DNA from: Candidatus Baltobacteraceae bacterium | Lineage (GTDB): Bacteria > Vulcanimicrobiota > Vulcanimicrobiia > Vulcanimicrobiales > Vulcanimicrobiaceae | NCBI GenBank assembly: GCA_036489885.1 | Contig: DASXEW010000001.1 | Location: forward strand, 744,001-808,000 | Length of the DNA: 64,000 bases | Direction of reading: 5' to 3' | Part shown: positions 25,991 through 34,465 of the stretch, piece by piece | Layout: every line of letters starts with the position of its first letter | Numbering within the stretch: position 1 is the first letter of the stretch | Program-made: the position numbers and the translations under genes | The notes under the pieces: generated by a model | The model's database searches: none | Seen by the model: the letters and a program-made list of their open reading frames with translations, nothing else | Told to the model about the DNA's origin: nothing

Positions 25991-26715
25991 GGCGAGAGTC
26001 CTTTGGTCGCCGCGCGATCGACGAGCCAGGTCAGTGTGCCGTGTTCCGGATTCAAGACCTGCGCGGGATAGAGATCGGGATTGCGAGCACCCGCCAAGAC
26101 TTCCGCAAGCGCGGCCGCCTTGGCATCGCCGCCGGTCACAAGGACGATCGCGCGTGCGGCATTGATGGCGCGCGGCGTAAGCGTGATGCGATTCGTCGAC
26201 AGCTTCTCGATGTACGTCGTCACGACCCAGCGTTGCGCATCGAATTGCGAGAACACGCCGGGAAAAAGCGAGGCAGTGTGTCCTTCCGGCCCCATCCCGA
26301 GGTAAACAAGATCGAGCACGGGCGTCTGGCCCAGCTCTTTGAGCAAGATTGCCTGATACTCGAGCGCGGCTTCTTCGGGCGCCGCTTCACCGCGCATGCG
26401 ATGAACATTCTTCGCATCGATGCCGAGCGGATCGAACAAATTCTTCTTGGCCATGCCGTAGTTCGAATCCGGATTATCCGGCGACACGCAGCGTTCGTCG
26501 CCGAAGAAGAAGCGAACCGAGCCCCAGTCAACGCGCGAGCGAAGTGGTTCGGCTGCAAGCAAGGTAAACATAGCCTTGGGTGTCGAGCCGCCGGCGAGCG
26601 CGACGGTGAACGAGCCGCGTGCGGCGGTTGCATCGCGAGCCGCTAAAATGAAACGCTCGGCGCTCGAATTTGCGAGGGCGCCTTCGTCCGCGACGATTTC
26701 GAGTTTGCCGATTAT
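25987..26715 (-). CDS. pgl: 6-phosphogluconolactonase; probable near-cognate start
   Basis: 242 residues if begun at ATA 26715, which overlaps the opcA stop as ATAA with GGAG 10 nt upstream (ATC 26712 is next). The first canonical codon (ATG 26571) lies 48 codons later and would delete the sugar-phosphate motif VALAGGSTPKAMF. There is no ATG, GTG or TTG between. Downstream landmarks are WGSVRFFFGDERCVSPDNPDSNYGMAKKNL and YLGMGPEGHTASLFPG, both diagnostic for DevB/Pgl. It hydrolyses 6-phosphogluconolactone after Zwf. The usual family length is about 240, supporting the long form. Confidence 0.88.
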   Translation of the reverse strand: MIGKLEIVADEGALANSSAERFILAARDATAARGSFTVALAGGSTPKAMFTLLAAEPLRSRVDWGSVRFFFGDERCVSPDNPDSNYGMAKKNLFDPLGIDAKNVHRMRGEAAPEEAALEYQAILLKELGQTPVLDLVYLGMGPEGHTASLFPGVFSQFDAQRWVVTTYIEKLSTNRITLTPRAINAARAIVLVTGGDAKAAALAEVLAGARNPDLYPAQVLNPEHGTLTWLVDRAATKGLSP

Positions 26716-27704
26716 TTGAGGAGTTCTCCGACCGTCTGCAGCGCTTCCACGAAGATTTCATCCGTACGATCGCCGAGAATGGCGCGTTCGACGAGCGAGG
26801 TGTTATCGATGGCTTGAAGCGGCACGTGCCGCTTGGCGCGTGCGAATCGTCCGGTCACTTCGAGGGCGAGCGTTTCGCCTTCGACGCGCGCCGCGTATGC
26901 CGAGGTCCCGGTTTCAAGCCGAACGCTCTGGACACGGCGAATGTCGCCCTCGCGCTTGCGTTCGAATGAGATGACGGAGCCGCGCCCGTCGACGAAGGTC
27001 GATTTGTCGCGCACGATCCAGCCGAGCCGGCTCGCGAGCCAGCCGCCGAGATACAGCATTTCCGAATCGGAGCCGGCGCTAATCGCGATTCTGCGAATCG
27101 CGGAAAGCTCGTCGCGCATCGACGGATCATCGAAGAATTGCGCGATTACGTCGCGCCACGGATCGAGCCGCATCCAAGCCAAGTCACCCAACGCGACGGC
27201 TTGCTTTCCGGCAAAAAAACTCGAGAATTCCCGCAGCGCATTCGGTTCGGTGTCGGTCCCGGACGAATCCAAGATCACATGTTCGACGACCTCGAGCAAG
27301 CCCGCGAACGTCTCGCTCGAGAAGAGACGATCGGCTGCCCACCACAGGACGCATTGAATGTCTTTGACGAGCAGCGCTTCGACGAATTGCACGCGCTGCG
27401 CAGCGCGAATCCCGTCGACACCGAGCTCGACGCCTTCCCGGAAGATCCGAGGTGCATCTTCATGATGCGGCTCTTGCGCCTTGATCTTCGTACCGTGGTG
27501 TCCCTTGATCCCGTCCAGAACGATCATACGTGATGGATGTTTGTCGGCAATTCGCCAGGCGCGTTCGGTGACCCACTCGCGATAGCGTTCGTTCTCGACG
27601 TAGACGACGAGATTCATCGTCGCCGTCGACGGCGTACCGCCGCGTGCCTCGCGCCACTCGAGACGAATCGCTTCGGTGTCGAACGCCGGCGCCGACGTGG
27701 TCAG
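26712..27704 (-). CDS. opcA: Glucose-6-phosphate dehydrogenase assembly protein OpcA; probable CTG start
   Basis: 330 residues from CTG 27704, overlapping the zwf stop as CTGA, with GGAGG 5 nt upstream. The resulting N-terminus (TTSAPAFDTEAIRLEWREARGGTPSTAT) leads into MNLVVYVENERYREWV; the first ATG (27617) would start inside this conserved strand. OpcA-like features include RMIVLDGIKGH, VQFVEALLVKDIQCVLWWAADRLFSSETF and AWMRLDPWRDVIAQFFD. In cyanobacteria and actinobacteria OpcA activates G6PDH by redox-dependent binding. Its position directly after zwf fits. Confidence 0.85.
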   Translation of the reverse strand: MTTSAPAFDTEAIRLEWREARGGTPSTATMNLVVYVENERYREWVTERAWRIADKHPSRMIVLDGIKGHHGTKIKAQEPHHEDAPRIFREGVELGVDGIRAAQRVQFVEALLVKDIQCVLWWAADRLFSSETFAGLLEVVEHVILDSSGTDTEPNALREFSSFFAGKQAVALGDLAWMRLDPWRDVIAQFFDDPSMRDELSAIRRIAISAGSDSEMLYLGGWLASRLGWIVRDKSTFVDGRGSVISFERKREGDIRRVQSVRLETGTSAYAARVEGETLALEVTGRFARAKRHVPLQAIDNTSLVERAILGDRTDEIFVEALQTVGELLK

Positions 27705-29260
27705 ATACGCCTCCAGCCGTCGTCTTCGTCAAAGAGCGCATCGGATGAGACTGGACCTTGGCTTCCGGCAGCGTAGTTGGGGAAGCTCGTGTCTTTGAGC
27801 ATTTGCCAACGATCCAAAATCGGCGTGACCGCTTCCCATGCGGCCTCGACTGCGTCCCAGCGGGTGAACAGCGTTGCGTCGCCGCGCATTGCATCGCCGA
27901 TCAAACGCTCGTACGCGGGTGCGGAGACGACGCCGAATCCCGTGCCATAGTTGAAATCCATCGAGACCGAACGGATGTGCATCTTCGGCCCGGGAACTTT
28001 CGCTGAGAATCGAATCGAGACGCCTTCTTCGGGTTGAATCTTCATTACGAGTGCATCGTGCTCGATGTCGTCGCTGCTTTCACCGAAGAGCCGGTGCGGA
28101 ATGTCTTTGAAACGGATGGCGATCTCGCTGATCTTGCTCGCGAGGCGCTTGCCGCTCCGAAGATAAAACGGAACGCCGGCCCATCGCCAGTTGTCGACAT
28201 AGAGTTTGACGGCCGCATACGTCTCGACGTTCGATTTCGGATTGACGTCGGGTTCGTTGCGGTAGCCCGGGACTTCTTGACCGTTGATCGTCCCTGCCGC
28301 GTATTGGCCGCGCGCCGCGAAATGAACGAGCTGATCGGGATCGATCGGCCGCAGCGCGCGCAGCACTTTCATCTTTTCATCGCGGATCGAGTCGGCGTCG
28401 GCCGCCACCGGCGGTTCCATACCGACCAGTGCGAAGAGATTGATGACGTGATTTTGGATCATGTCGCGTAGCGCGCCGGAGGTTTCGTAATAACCGCCGC
28501 GATGTTCGACGCCGACGGTTTCGGCGGCGGTAATCTGCACGGATTCTATGTAGCGGCGATCCCAAATCGGCTCGAACATGACGTTCGCAAAGCGCAGTGC
28601 CATGATGTCTTGTACGGGCTCTTTGCCGAGATAGTGATCGATCCGATAGACGTGCTTCTCGTCGAATACCTTGGTGATCTCGGCTTGCAGCGCGCGCGCC
28701 GAAGTGAGATCAATTCCAAAAGGTTTCTCAACGATGATCCTCGTCCAGCCCTTGGGATTGTCACGAGGGCCGAGTCCGGCCTCATCGAGCATGTCGACGA
28801 TCTTGGTGAAGAGGCCAGGCGGCGTCGAGAGATAGAAGAGACGGTTGTTCTCGGTTCCGAGCTCCGTATCGTTGCGTTCGAGCGCGGCGCGCAGCTTCTT
28901 GTAGCACTTCGGATCGTCGAAGTCGCCGCTCACGTAAGAGACGTGCTTCGCGAAATCGCTCCAGAGCGGATCCTTGGCTGCGCCGCTGCGCGAAAACTCG
29001 TCGATGCTGGTCTTCATTTCAGCCCGGAAGCCGTCGTCGTCCCATTCCGTCCGTGAAAATCCGACGATACCGTACTTCACCGGCAGCACGTCGCCGAGCC
29101 GCAGGTTGTACATTGCCGGCATCAACATGCGCTTCATCAGGTCGCCGCTGGCGCCGAAGAAGATGACGTTGCACGGGTCCTTGATGCGATTTGTCGACAA
29201 TCCCGCGCGTAGCGGGTTGCCATCGCTCGAACTCTTGGGCCGCAGAACCGTTTGTGCCAT
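27701..29260 (-). CDS. zwf: Glucose-6-phosphate 1-dehydrogenase
   Basis: 519 residues. NADP-binding N-terminus (NVIFFGASGDLMKRMLMPAMYNL), catalytic region RIDHYLGKEPVQDIMALRFAN with the active-site His/Lys, and the substrate-binding PFYLRSGKRL. It oxidises glucose 6-phosphate to the lactone, making NADPH, and is followed by opcA and pgl, which complete the step. ATG shares one base with the gnd stop (TAATG). Confidence 0.96.
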   Translation of the reverse strand: MAQTVLRPKSSSDGNPLRAGLSTNRIKDPCNVIFFGASGDLMKRMLMPAMYNLRLGDVLPVKYGIVGFSRTEWDDDGFRAEMKTSIDEFSRSGAAKDPLWSDFAKHVSYVSGDFDDPKCYKKLRAALERNDTELGTENNRLFYLSTPPGLFTKIVDMLDEAGLGPRDNPKGWTRIIVEKPFGIDLTSARALQAEITKVFDEKHVYRIDHYLGKEPVQDIMALRFANVMFEPIWDRRYIESVQITAAETVGVEHRGGYYETSGALRDMIQNHVINLFALVGMEPPVAADADSIRDEKMKVLRALRPIDPDQLVHFAARGQYAAGTINGQEVPGYRNEPDVNPKSNVETYAAVKLYVDNWRWAGVPFYLRSGKRLASKISEIAIRFKDIPHRLFGESSDDIEHDALVMKIQPEEGVSIRFSAKVPGPKMHIRSVSMDFNYGTGFGVVSAPAYERLIGDAMRGDATLFTRWDAVEAAWEAVTPILDRWQMLKDTSFPNYAAGSQGPVSSDALFDEDDGWRRI

Positions 29261-30198
29261 TATGCCTTCGCCGGTACGCCGTCTTTGGGAGGCGCTTCGT
29301 GCACGTCGTGCATGACCGCGTGACCACCGAATTGATTACGAAGTGCGGCGATGATCTTGGCGCTGAACGATTCATCTTGCCGTGACGCGAAGCGTGCCAT
29401 CAGCGAGAGCGTGATCACCGGAGCTGGGACGTCTTCGTCGATCGCAGCTTGGACCGTCCAACGGCCCTCACCCGAATCGACGACGTAGCCTTTGATGTCG
29501 GCGAGGGTCGGGTCGTCGCGTAGCGCGATTTCGAGCAGCTCGAGGAGCCACGACCGAACGACGCTACCGCTTAGCCAGAGTTTCGCCAGTTTGTGGAGAT
29601 CGTACTTGAACTGCGATTTCTCGAGTATCTCAAAGCCTTCGCCGTACGCCTGCAACAGGCCATACTCGATTCCGTTGTGCACCATCTTCGAGAAGTGTCC
29701 AGCCCCGACGTCGCCGACATGCGCGTAGCCGTCTTTCGGTGCAAGCGTCGTGAAGATCGGCTCGCACGTTTTTACGGACGCATTGTCGCCGCCGACCATC
29801 AGGCAATAGCCGTTCTCGAGGCCCCAAATGCCGCCGCTCGTTCCGGCATCGATGAAAGCGACGCCTTTGCCTTTGCAGATTCCGGCGCGGCGAATCGAAT
29901 CTTTCCAATTGGAGTTGCCGCCGTCGATGATGATGTCGCCAGGCTTCATCACCTTGAGCAGGTTCTCCATCGTTTGCTCGGTCGGGGCGCCTGATGGAAC
30001 CATCATCCACGCGATGCGCGGCGCGCTCAACTTGCCGACCAGATCTTCAAGCGAACTTGCGCCCGTTGCGCCGTCACCGGCGGCGGCTTTGACTGCATCC
30101 TTGTTGAAATCGAACGCGACGACCTTATGGCCTCCGCGCAGCAGGCGCGTGGTCATATTCGCGCCCATTTTGCCGAGGCCGATCATCCCTAATTCCAT
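29260..30198 (-). CDS. gnd: 6-phosphogluconate dehydrogenase, short NAD-type
   Basis: 312 residues, the short form (about 300) rather than the 470-residue NADP form. Rossmann start MELGMIGLGKMGANMTTRLLRGGHKVVAFDFN; substrate motif IDAGTSGGIWGLENGYCLMVGG; catalytic KMVHNGIEYGLLQAYGEGFEIL. Short Gnd proteins are commonly NAD-dependent. It decarboxylates 6-phosphogluconate to ribulose 5-phosphate. It lies 27 bp downstream of tal in the same operon. Confidence 0.94.
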   Translation of the reverse strand: MELGMIGLGKMGANMTTRLLRGGHKVVAFDFNKDAVKAAAGDGATGASSLEDLVGKLSAPRIAWMMVPSGAPTEQTMENLLKVMKPGDIIIDGGNSNWKDSIRRAGICKGKGVAFIDAGTSGGIWGLENGYCLMVGGDNASVKTCEPIFTTLAPKDGYAHVGDVGAGHFSKMVHNGIEYGLLQAYGEGFEILEKSQFKYDLHKLAKLWLSGSVVRSWLLELLEIALRDDPTLADIKGYVVDSGEGRWTVQAAIDEDVPAPVITLSLMARFASRQDESFSAKIIAALRNQFGGHAVMHDVHEAPPKDGVPAKA

Positions 30199-30225
30199 CG
30201 TTTACTTTCCTTTTTTAGTCGTCGG

Positions 30226-31350
30226 TTACCGTGCTGCGCCGGCCAAGAGACCTTGTTTCTCGGCGATCGCTTCGAGCAATTGGTTATACGAGTCGTCGAA
30301 TGACTTGACGCCTTCGACCGTCAAGTCGGCTGTGATCTTGTCGAGCGAGATTCCGGCCGCTTTGAGATCGTCGAAAATCTTATGAGCGCCCACGTAGTCT
30401 GACTTAACCGTGTTCGGCGTGATCTTGCCGTGATCGAGCAGCGCGTCGAACGTTGCCGGTGGGATCGTATTTACCGTATTCGGGCCAACCAACGTCTCGA
30501 CGTACATCAAGTCGTAGTACTTCGGATTCTTCGTCGACGTCGACGCCCACAACGGGCGTTGCGCCTTGGCGCCGTGGGCTTCGAGCTTCTTGAAGCGCTC
30601 GCTCGAAAAGAGTTTCTCGAACGTTTCGTACGCGATCCGCGCATTCGCGATCGCGGCTTTCCCGAGCAGCGGTTCGAGATTCTTTTGTCCGGCTGCGATC
30701 TTCGCATCCAATTCTTTGTCGACTTTGCCATCGATGCGTGAGAGGAAGAAGCTTGCAACCGACGCGATGCGGTCGATCTTACCGCCCGCTGCAACGCGCT
30801 TCTCGAGCCCCGCGATAAAGGCGTTGGCGGCCATCTCGTAGCTCGCGAGCGAGAAGAGCAGCGTGACGTTGACGTTGATGCCGTTCGCGATCGCTTCCGT
30901 GATCGCGGGACCGCCTTCTGGCGTTCCGGGGATCTTGATCATCAGATTCGGACGGTTGACTTCTTTCCAGAGCCGTTTCGCTGCGTCGACCGTCCGTTGT
31001 GTGTCATTCGCAAGGAGCGGCGAGACTTCGAGCGAGACGAATCCGTCGCCGCCGTTCGTCTTATCGTACAACGGACGGAACTCGTCGAGCGCCGCGCAGA
31101 TGTCCTTCTCGGCCAGCGCTTCGAAGAGTTTTTGCGGGTCCGATTCTTTTCCGACGAGCGATTTGAGCTGTTCGTCGTAGTCGGTGCCGGTGTCGATCGC
31201 GTGCTCGAAGATCGTGGGGTTTGAGGTCATTCCGCGCAAGCCGTTGTCGATGAGCTTGCGGAGCTCGCCCGAGGCGAACATCGAACGACGGATGTTGTCG
31301 TACCAAATGCTCTGTCCGGCTGCCGTGAGTTGCTCGAGTTGATTCGGCAT
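30226..31350 (-). CDS. tal: Transaldolase
   Basis: 374 residues, the long TalB-related type seen in actinobacteria and cyanobacteria. MTSNPTIFEHAI, NRPNLMIKIPGTPEGGPAITEAIANGINVNVTLLFS (Schiff-base Lys in KIPGT) and RPLWASTSTKNPKYYDLMYVETLVGPNTVNTIPPATFDAL are family markers. It exchanges dihydroxyacetone units in the non-oxidative pentose-phosphate pathway and is adjacent to tkt, which does the companion reaction. Confidence 0.95.
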   Translation of the reverse strand: MPNQLEQLTAAGQSIWYDNIRRSMFASGELRKLIDNGLRGMTSNPTIFEHAIDTGTDYDEQLKSLVGKESDPQKLFEALAEKDICAALDEFRPLYDKTNGGDGFVSLEVSPLLANDTQRTVDAAKRLWKEVNRPNLMIKIPGTPEGGPAITEAIANGINVNVTLLFSLASYEMAANAFIAGLEKRVAAGGKIDRIASVASFFLSRIDGKVDKELDAKIAAGQKNLEPLLGKAAIANARIAYETFEKLFSSERFKKLEAHGAKAQRPLWASTSTKNPKYYDLMYVETLVGPNTVNTIPPATFDALLDHGKITPNTVKSDYVGAHKIFDDLKAAGISLDKITADLTVEGVKSFDDSYNQLLEAIAEKQGLLAGAAR

Positions 31351-31371
31351 GATTACCCTTTCGATTTCAAA

Positions 31372-33366
31372 CTAGACGCGCGCGAGTAATCCGGAGGCTA
31401 CTTCCGCAACGCGCTCCGGTGTAAATCCATATTCTTTCGCAATCACGGTTGCGGGTGCGGATGCGCCGTACTTGTCGATTCCATACGCAAGGCCGTGATC
31501 GCCGACGTATTTGTGCCAGCCCATCGTTGCGCCGGCTTCGATTGACATGCGTGCGCGCACGGACTTCGGGAGCACGCTTTCGCGGTACGCATCGTTCTGT
31601 TGCTCGAAGAGCTCCCAGCTCGGCATGGAAACCACGCGTACCGCCGTGCCCTTGGCCTCGATCAGCTTGGCTGCGTCCATTGCGAGCGAGACTTCGGAAC
31701 CGGTTGCGATGAGAATCAAATCGGGAGTCCCGGAGGCATCCTTCAATATATATGCGCCTTTCGACACGGCGGCATCGCGCGCGCCGAGGAACGGTACTTT
31801 TTGCCGGGTGAGCACGATCGTGTACGGACCCGTCCCCGGGCGCAGCATGCACTTCCAGGCCTCGAGCGTTTCGAGCGAATCCGCCGGACGCAGCGTCGTC
31901 ATCCCGGGCGTTGCGCGCAGCGTTGCGAGCTGTTCGATCGGCTCGTGCGTCGGGCCGTCCTCGCCCAGGAACACGGAGTCATGCGTGAAGACGAAGATGA
32001 CGCGTCCCTTGTTGATTGCGGCGAGCCGCACGGCCGGCTTCATATAGTCGAGGAAGTTGAAGAAGGTCGCAGTGTACGGCAAAAGACCGCCGTGCGCCTG
32101 AATGCCGTTAGCGATCGAACCCATGCCGTGCTCGCGCACGCCGAAGTGAACGTTGCGTCCGGCGTACGAACCCGGCGCGAAATCGCCAAGGTCTTTCATG
32201 TACGTCTTGGTCGACGGATCGAGGTCGGCCGAACCGCCGATCAACTCGGGAAGATCCTTTGCGATCGCGTTCATGACGGTGCCGCCTGCGTCGCGGGTAG
32301 CAACGCTGCCGTTCTCCGCATTGAACGCCGGCCAATTCAGCGTCGGCAATTTGCCCGAAAGCATCCGGTCGAGCTGCGCGGAGAGATCGGGGTTGCGCTT
32401 CTTGTAGTTGGCGTAGAGATCGTCCCAAGCTTTGACGGCTTTCGCGTTGTCGGCTGCGCGGTCACGCCAGAACGCGAGAACTTCGTCGGGGACGATGAAA
32501 TCCGGTTCGGTCGGCCATCCGAAGTATTCTTTCGTCTTCTTGACATTGTCGGCGCCCAGCGGCTCACCATGCGCTGAGAACGTTCCCGCGCGCGGCGAAC
32601 CGAAGCCGATTGTGGTGCGTACCGAGACGAGCGTCGGCTTGTCGGTATGCCGTTTTGCTTCGGTGATCACTTTGTCGAGCGCTTCGACGTCATTGGCATG
32701 TTCGGAATCGACGTGCATCGTGTGCCAACCGTACGCGTCAAATCGCTTGTTGACGTCTTCATCGAACGAAACGCTCGTCGGGCCCGCGAGCGAGACATAG
32801 TTGTCGTCGTAGAACATGATCAGCTTGCCGAGCGCGAGATGACCGGCAAGCGAGGCGGCTTCCGATGCGACGCCTTCCATCATGTCGCCGTCGCCGGCGA
32901 TGCAATACGTGTAGTGATCGCAAATCTTCTCGTCGCGATTGAAGGCCGCGGCAAGATGCGCTTCCGCGACTGCCAGACCAACGGAGTTGCCGACGCCTTG
33001 ACCCAGCGGTCCGGTCGTCACCTCGACGCCGGGCGTGTGACCGGCTTCCGGATGTCCGGGCGTTTTCGAGTGCCATTGACGGAATGCTTTGAGATCGTCG
33101 AGGCTCAAGTCGAATCCGGCAAGATACAGCATGCTGTAGAGCAGCGCCGAACCGTGACCGGCGGAGAGCACGAAACGATCGCGATTGAACCAATGCGGAT
33201 TTTTCGGATCGTAGCGCAGATGTCGCGACCAAATCGTGTGCGCGAGCGCTGCAACGCCGAGCGGCAATCCCGGATGTCCCGAGTTCGCCTTTTGCACGGC
33301 GTCGATCGAGAGCATCCGAATCGTGTTGATGCGTTTCTCTTCGGCGGCTGAATTGGGCACGGACAA
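31372..33366 (-). CDS. tkt: Transketolase
   Basis: 664 residues. ThDP-binding [32 protein letters not shown], substrate-binding [17 protein letters not shown] and [17 protein letters not shown] near the N-terminus, and [20 protein letters not shown] in the PYR domain. It transfers two-carbon units between sugar phosphates. First gene of the pentose-phosphate operon. GGAG lies 8 nt before ATG 33366, and upstream is the 238-bp gap with a strong hairpin. Confidence 0.96.
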   Translation of the reverse strand: MSVPNSAAEEKRINTIRMLSIDAVQKANSGHPGLPLGVAALAHTIWSRHLRYDPKNPHWFNRDRFVLSAGHGSALLYSMLYLAGFDLSLDDLKAFRQWHSKTPGHPEAGHTPGVEVTTGPLGQGVGNSVGLAVAEAHLAAAFNRDEKICDHYTYCIAGDGDMMEGVASEAASLAGHLALGKLIMFYDDNYVSLAGPTSVSFDEDVNKRFDAYGWHTMHVDSEHANDVEALDKVITEAKRHTDKPTLVSVRTTIGFGSPRAGTFSAHGEPLGADNVKKTKEYFGWPTEPDFIVPDEVLAFWRDRAADNAKAVKAWDDLYANYKKRNPDLSAQLDRMLSGKLPTLNWPAFNAENGSVATRDAGGTVMNAIAKDLPELIGGSADLDPSTKTYMKDLGDFAPGSYAGRNVHFGVREHGMGSIANGIQAHGGLLPYTATFFNFLDYMKPAVRLAAINKGRVIFVFTHDSVFLGEDGPTHEPIEQLATLRATPGMTTLRPADSLETLEAWKCMLRPGTGPYTIVLTRQKVPFLGARDAAVSKGAYILKDASGTPDLILIATGSEVSLAMDAAKLIEAKGTAVRVVSMPSWELFEQQNDAYRESVLPKSVRARMSIEAGATMGWHKYVGDHGLAYGIDKYGASAPATVIAKEYGFTPERVAEVASGLLARV

Positions 33367-33403
33367 TCTCCTTTTTATGGCGCTACGGCCCGGCCTTCGC
33401 GCC

Positions 33404-33423
33404 CCCCATGCGTTCGCATGGGG
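33404..33423. other. Strong hairpin in the divergent tkt/dapD gap
   Basis: The 238-bp gap between tkt and dapD must hold both promoters. It contains CCCCATGC, a 4-nt loop and GCATGGGG, a perfect 8-bp stem 38 nt before the tkt start. A second looser pairing joins GAGCCC near 33437 with GGGCTC near 33475. No known riboswitch pattern is recognised. I could not place -35/-10 boxes with confidence. Confidence 0.45.
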
Positions 33424-33604
33424 CCCCCAAACTGTCGAGCCCGCCGTTATTACGACAGGACTCGATTCCCCGAGGGGCTCGTAACAACATTGAGTTTTTC
33501 TGCGACGAATAGCCCTTCTGTTTTCAGGTACGCGCTCCCCGGCGGCCGGGCGTCACATCGCCGAATCCAGGGGCGGGGCAAGCTTAAGGGCGTATCAACG
33601 GCTG

Positions 33605-34465
33605 GTGAAGGTCGCTGAACTTCGTTCTACGATTGAGGCGTTGGTCGATGATTCTGCGAGCGGCGGGTCACGGCTGCGCGGCCCCGACGGCGCGGCAGTC
33701 GATGAGGTCATCGGGGCGCTTGATGACGGCACGCTGCGCGTCGCCGAGCCGAGTGCCGGCGGCTGGGTCACCAACGCCTGGGTGAAGCAGGCGATCTTGC
33801 TTTATTTTTCGCGGATGGACAGCTTGGTGATCGGAACGGAGGGAGCCGATGCGCTCGCGTTGCGCGGCGCACCCCCGTCGTACTACGACAAGCTGCCTAC
33901 GAAGCGTAATTATAAGAAACTCGGAGCCCGCTGCGTCCCCGGCGGTATCGCGCGCTACGGTTCGTATCTTGGGAAAAACGCTATCCTGATGCCCGGTTTC
34001 GTGAACATCGGCGCGTACGTCGACGACGGGTCGATGGTCGATACATGGGCGACGGTCGGCTCGTGTGCACAAATCGGAAAGAACGTTCATTTGGCGGGGG
34101 GTGTCGGGATCGGCGGGGTTCTCGAACCACCCCAGGCACAACCGGTCATCGTCGAAGACGGAGCGTTCATCGGTTCGCGATGCATCGTCGTCGAGGGCGT
34201 TCGGATCGGGACGGAAGCTGTGCTGGGCGCGGGCGTGGTGATTACCGCAAGCACGCCGATCGTTGACGTTCGCGACACAACCCCACGTATCACCAAAGGT
34301 ATCGTCGAACCACGCAGCGTCGTGATTCCAGGAAGCTTTCCAAAGAAGTTTCCGGCCGGCGAGTACGGCACACCGTGTGCGCTCGTCATCGGGACGCGCT
34401 CGGAAAGCACGGATCGTAAGACGTCGCTCAACGCCGTCTTGCGCGAGTTCGAGATCTCGGTATGA
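33605..34465 (+). CDS. dapD: 2,3,4,5-tetrahydropyridine-2,6-dicarboxylate N-succinyltransferase
   Basis: 286 residues from GTG 33605. N-terminal helical domain, then left-handed beta-helix hexapeptide repeats: GFVNIGAYVDDGSMVDTWATVGSCAQIGKNVHLAGGVGIGGVLEP is a DapD signature. It succinylates tetrahydrodipicolinate in lysine/diaminopimelate synthesis. It is followed by translationally coupled enolase-superfamily and aminotransferase genes (ATGA overlaps). The aminotransferase could act as DapC. No dapE is in the window. Confidence 0.92.
   Translation: MKVAELRSTIEALVDDSASGGSRLRGPDGAAVDEVIGALDDGTLRVAEPSAGGWVTNAWVKQAILLYFSRMDSLVIGTEGADALALRGAPPSYYDKLPTKRNYKKLGARCVPGGIARYGSYLGKNAILMPGFVNIGAYVDDGSMVDTWATVGSCAQIGKNVHLAGGVGIGGVLEPPQAQPVIVEDGAFIGSRCIVVEGVRIGTEAVLGAGVVITASTPIVDVRDTTPRITKGIVEPRSVVIPGSFPKKFPAGEYGTPCALVIGTRSESTDRKTSLNAVLREFEISV

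Noticed and set aside
33424-33604. Lysine riboswitch upstream of dapD
   Set aside because: Some pairing is visible (GAGCCC with GGGCTC) but I could not match the conserved L-box core or a terminator/antiterminator switch.
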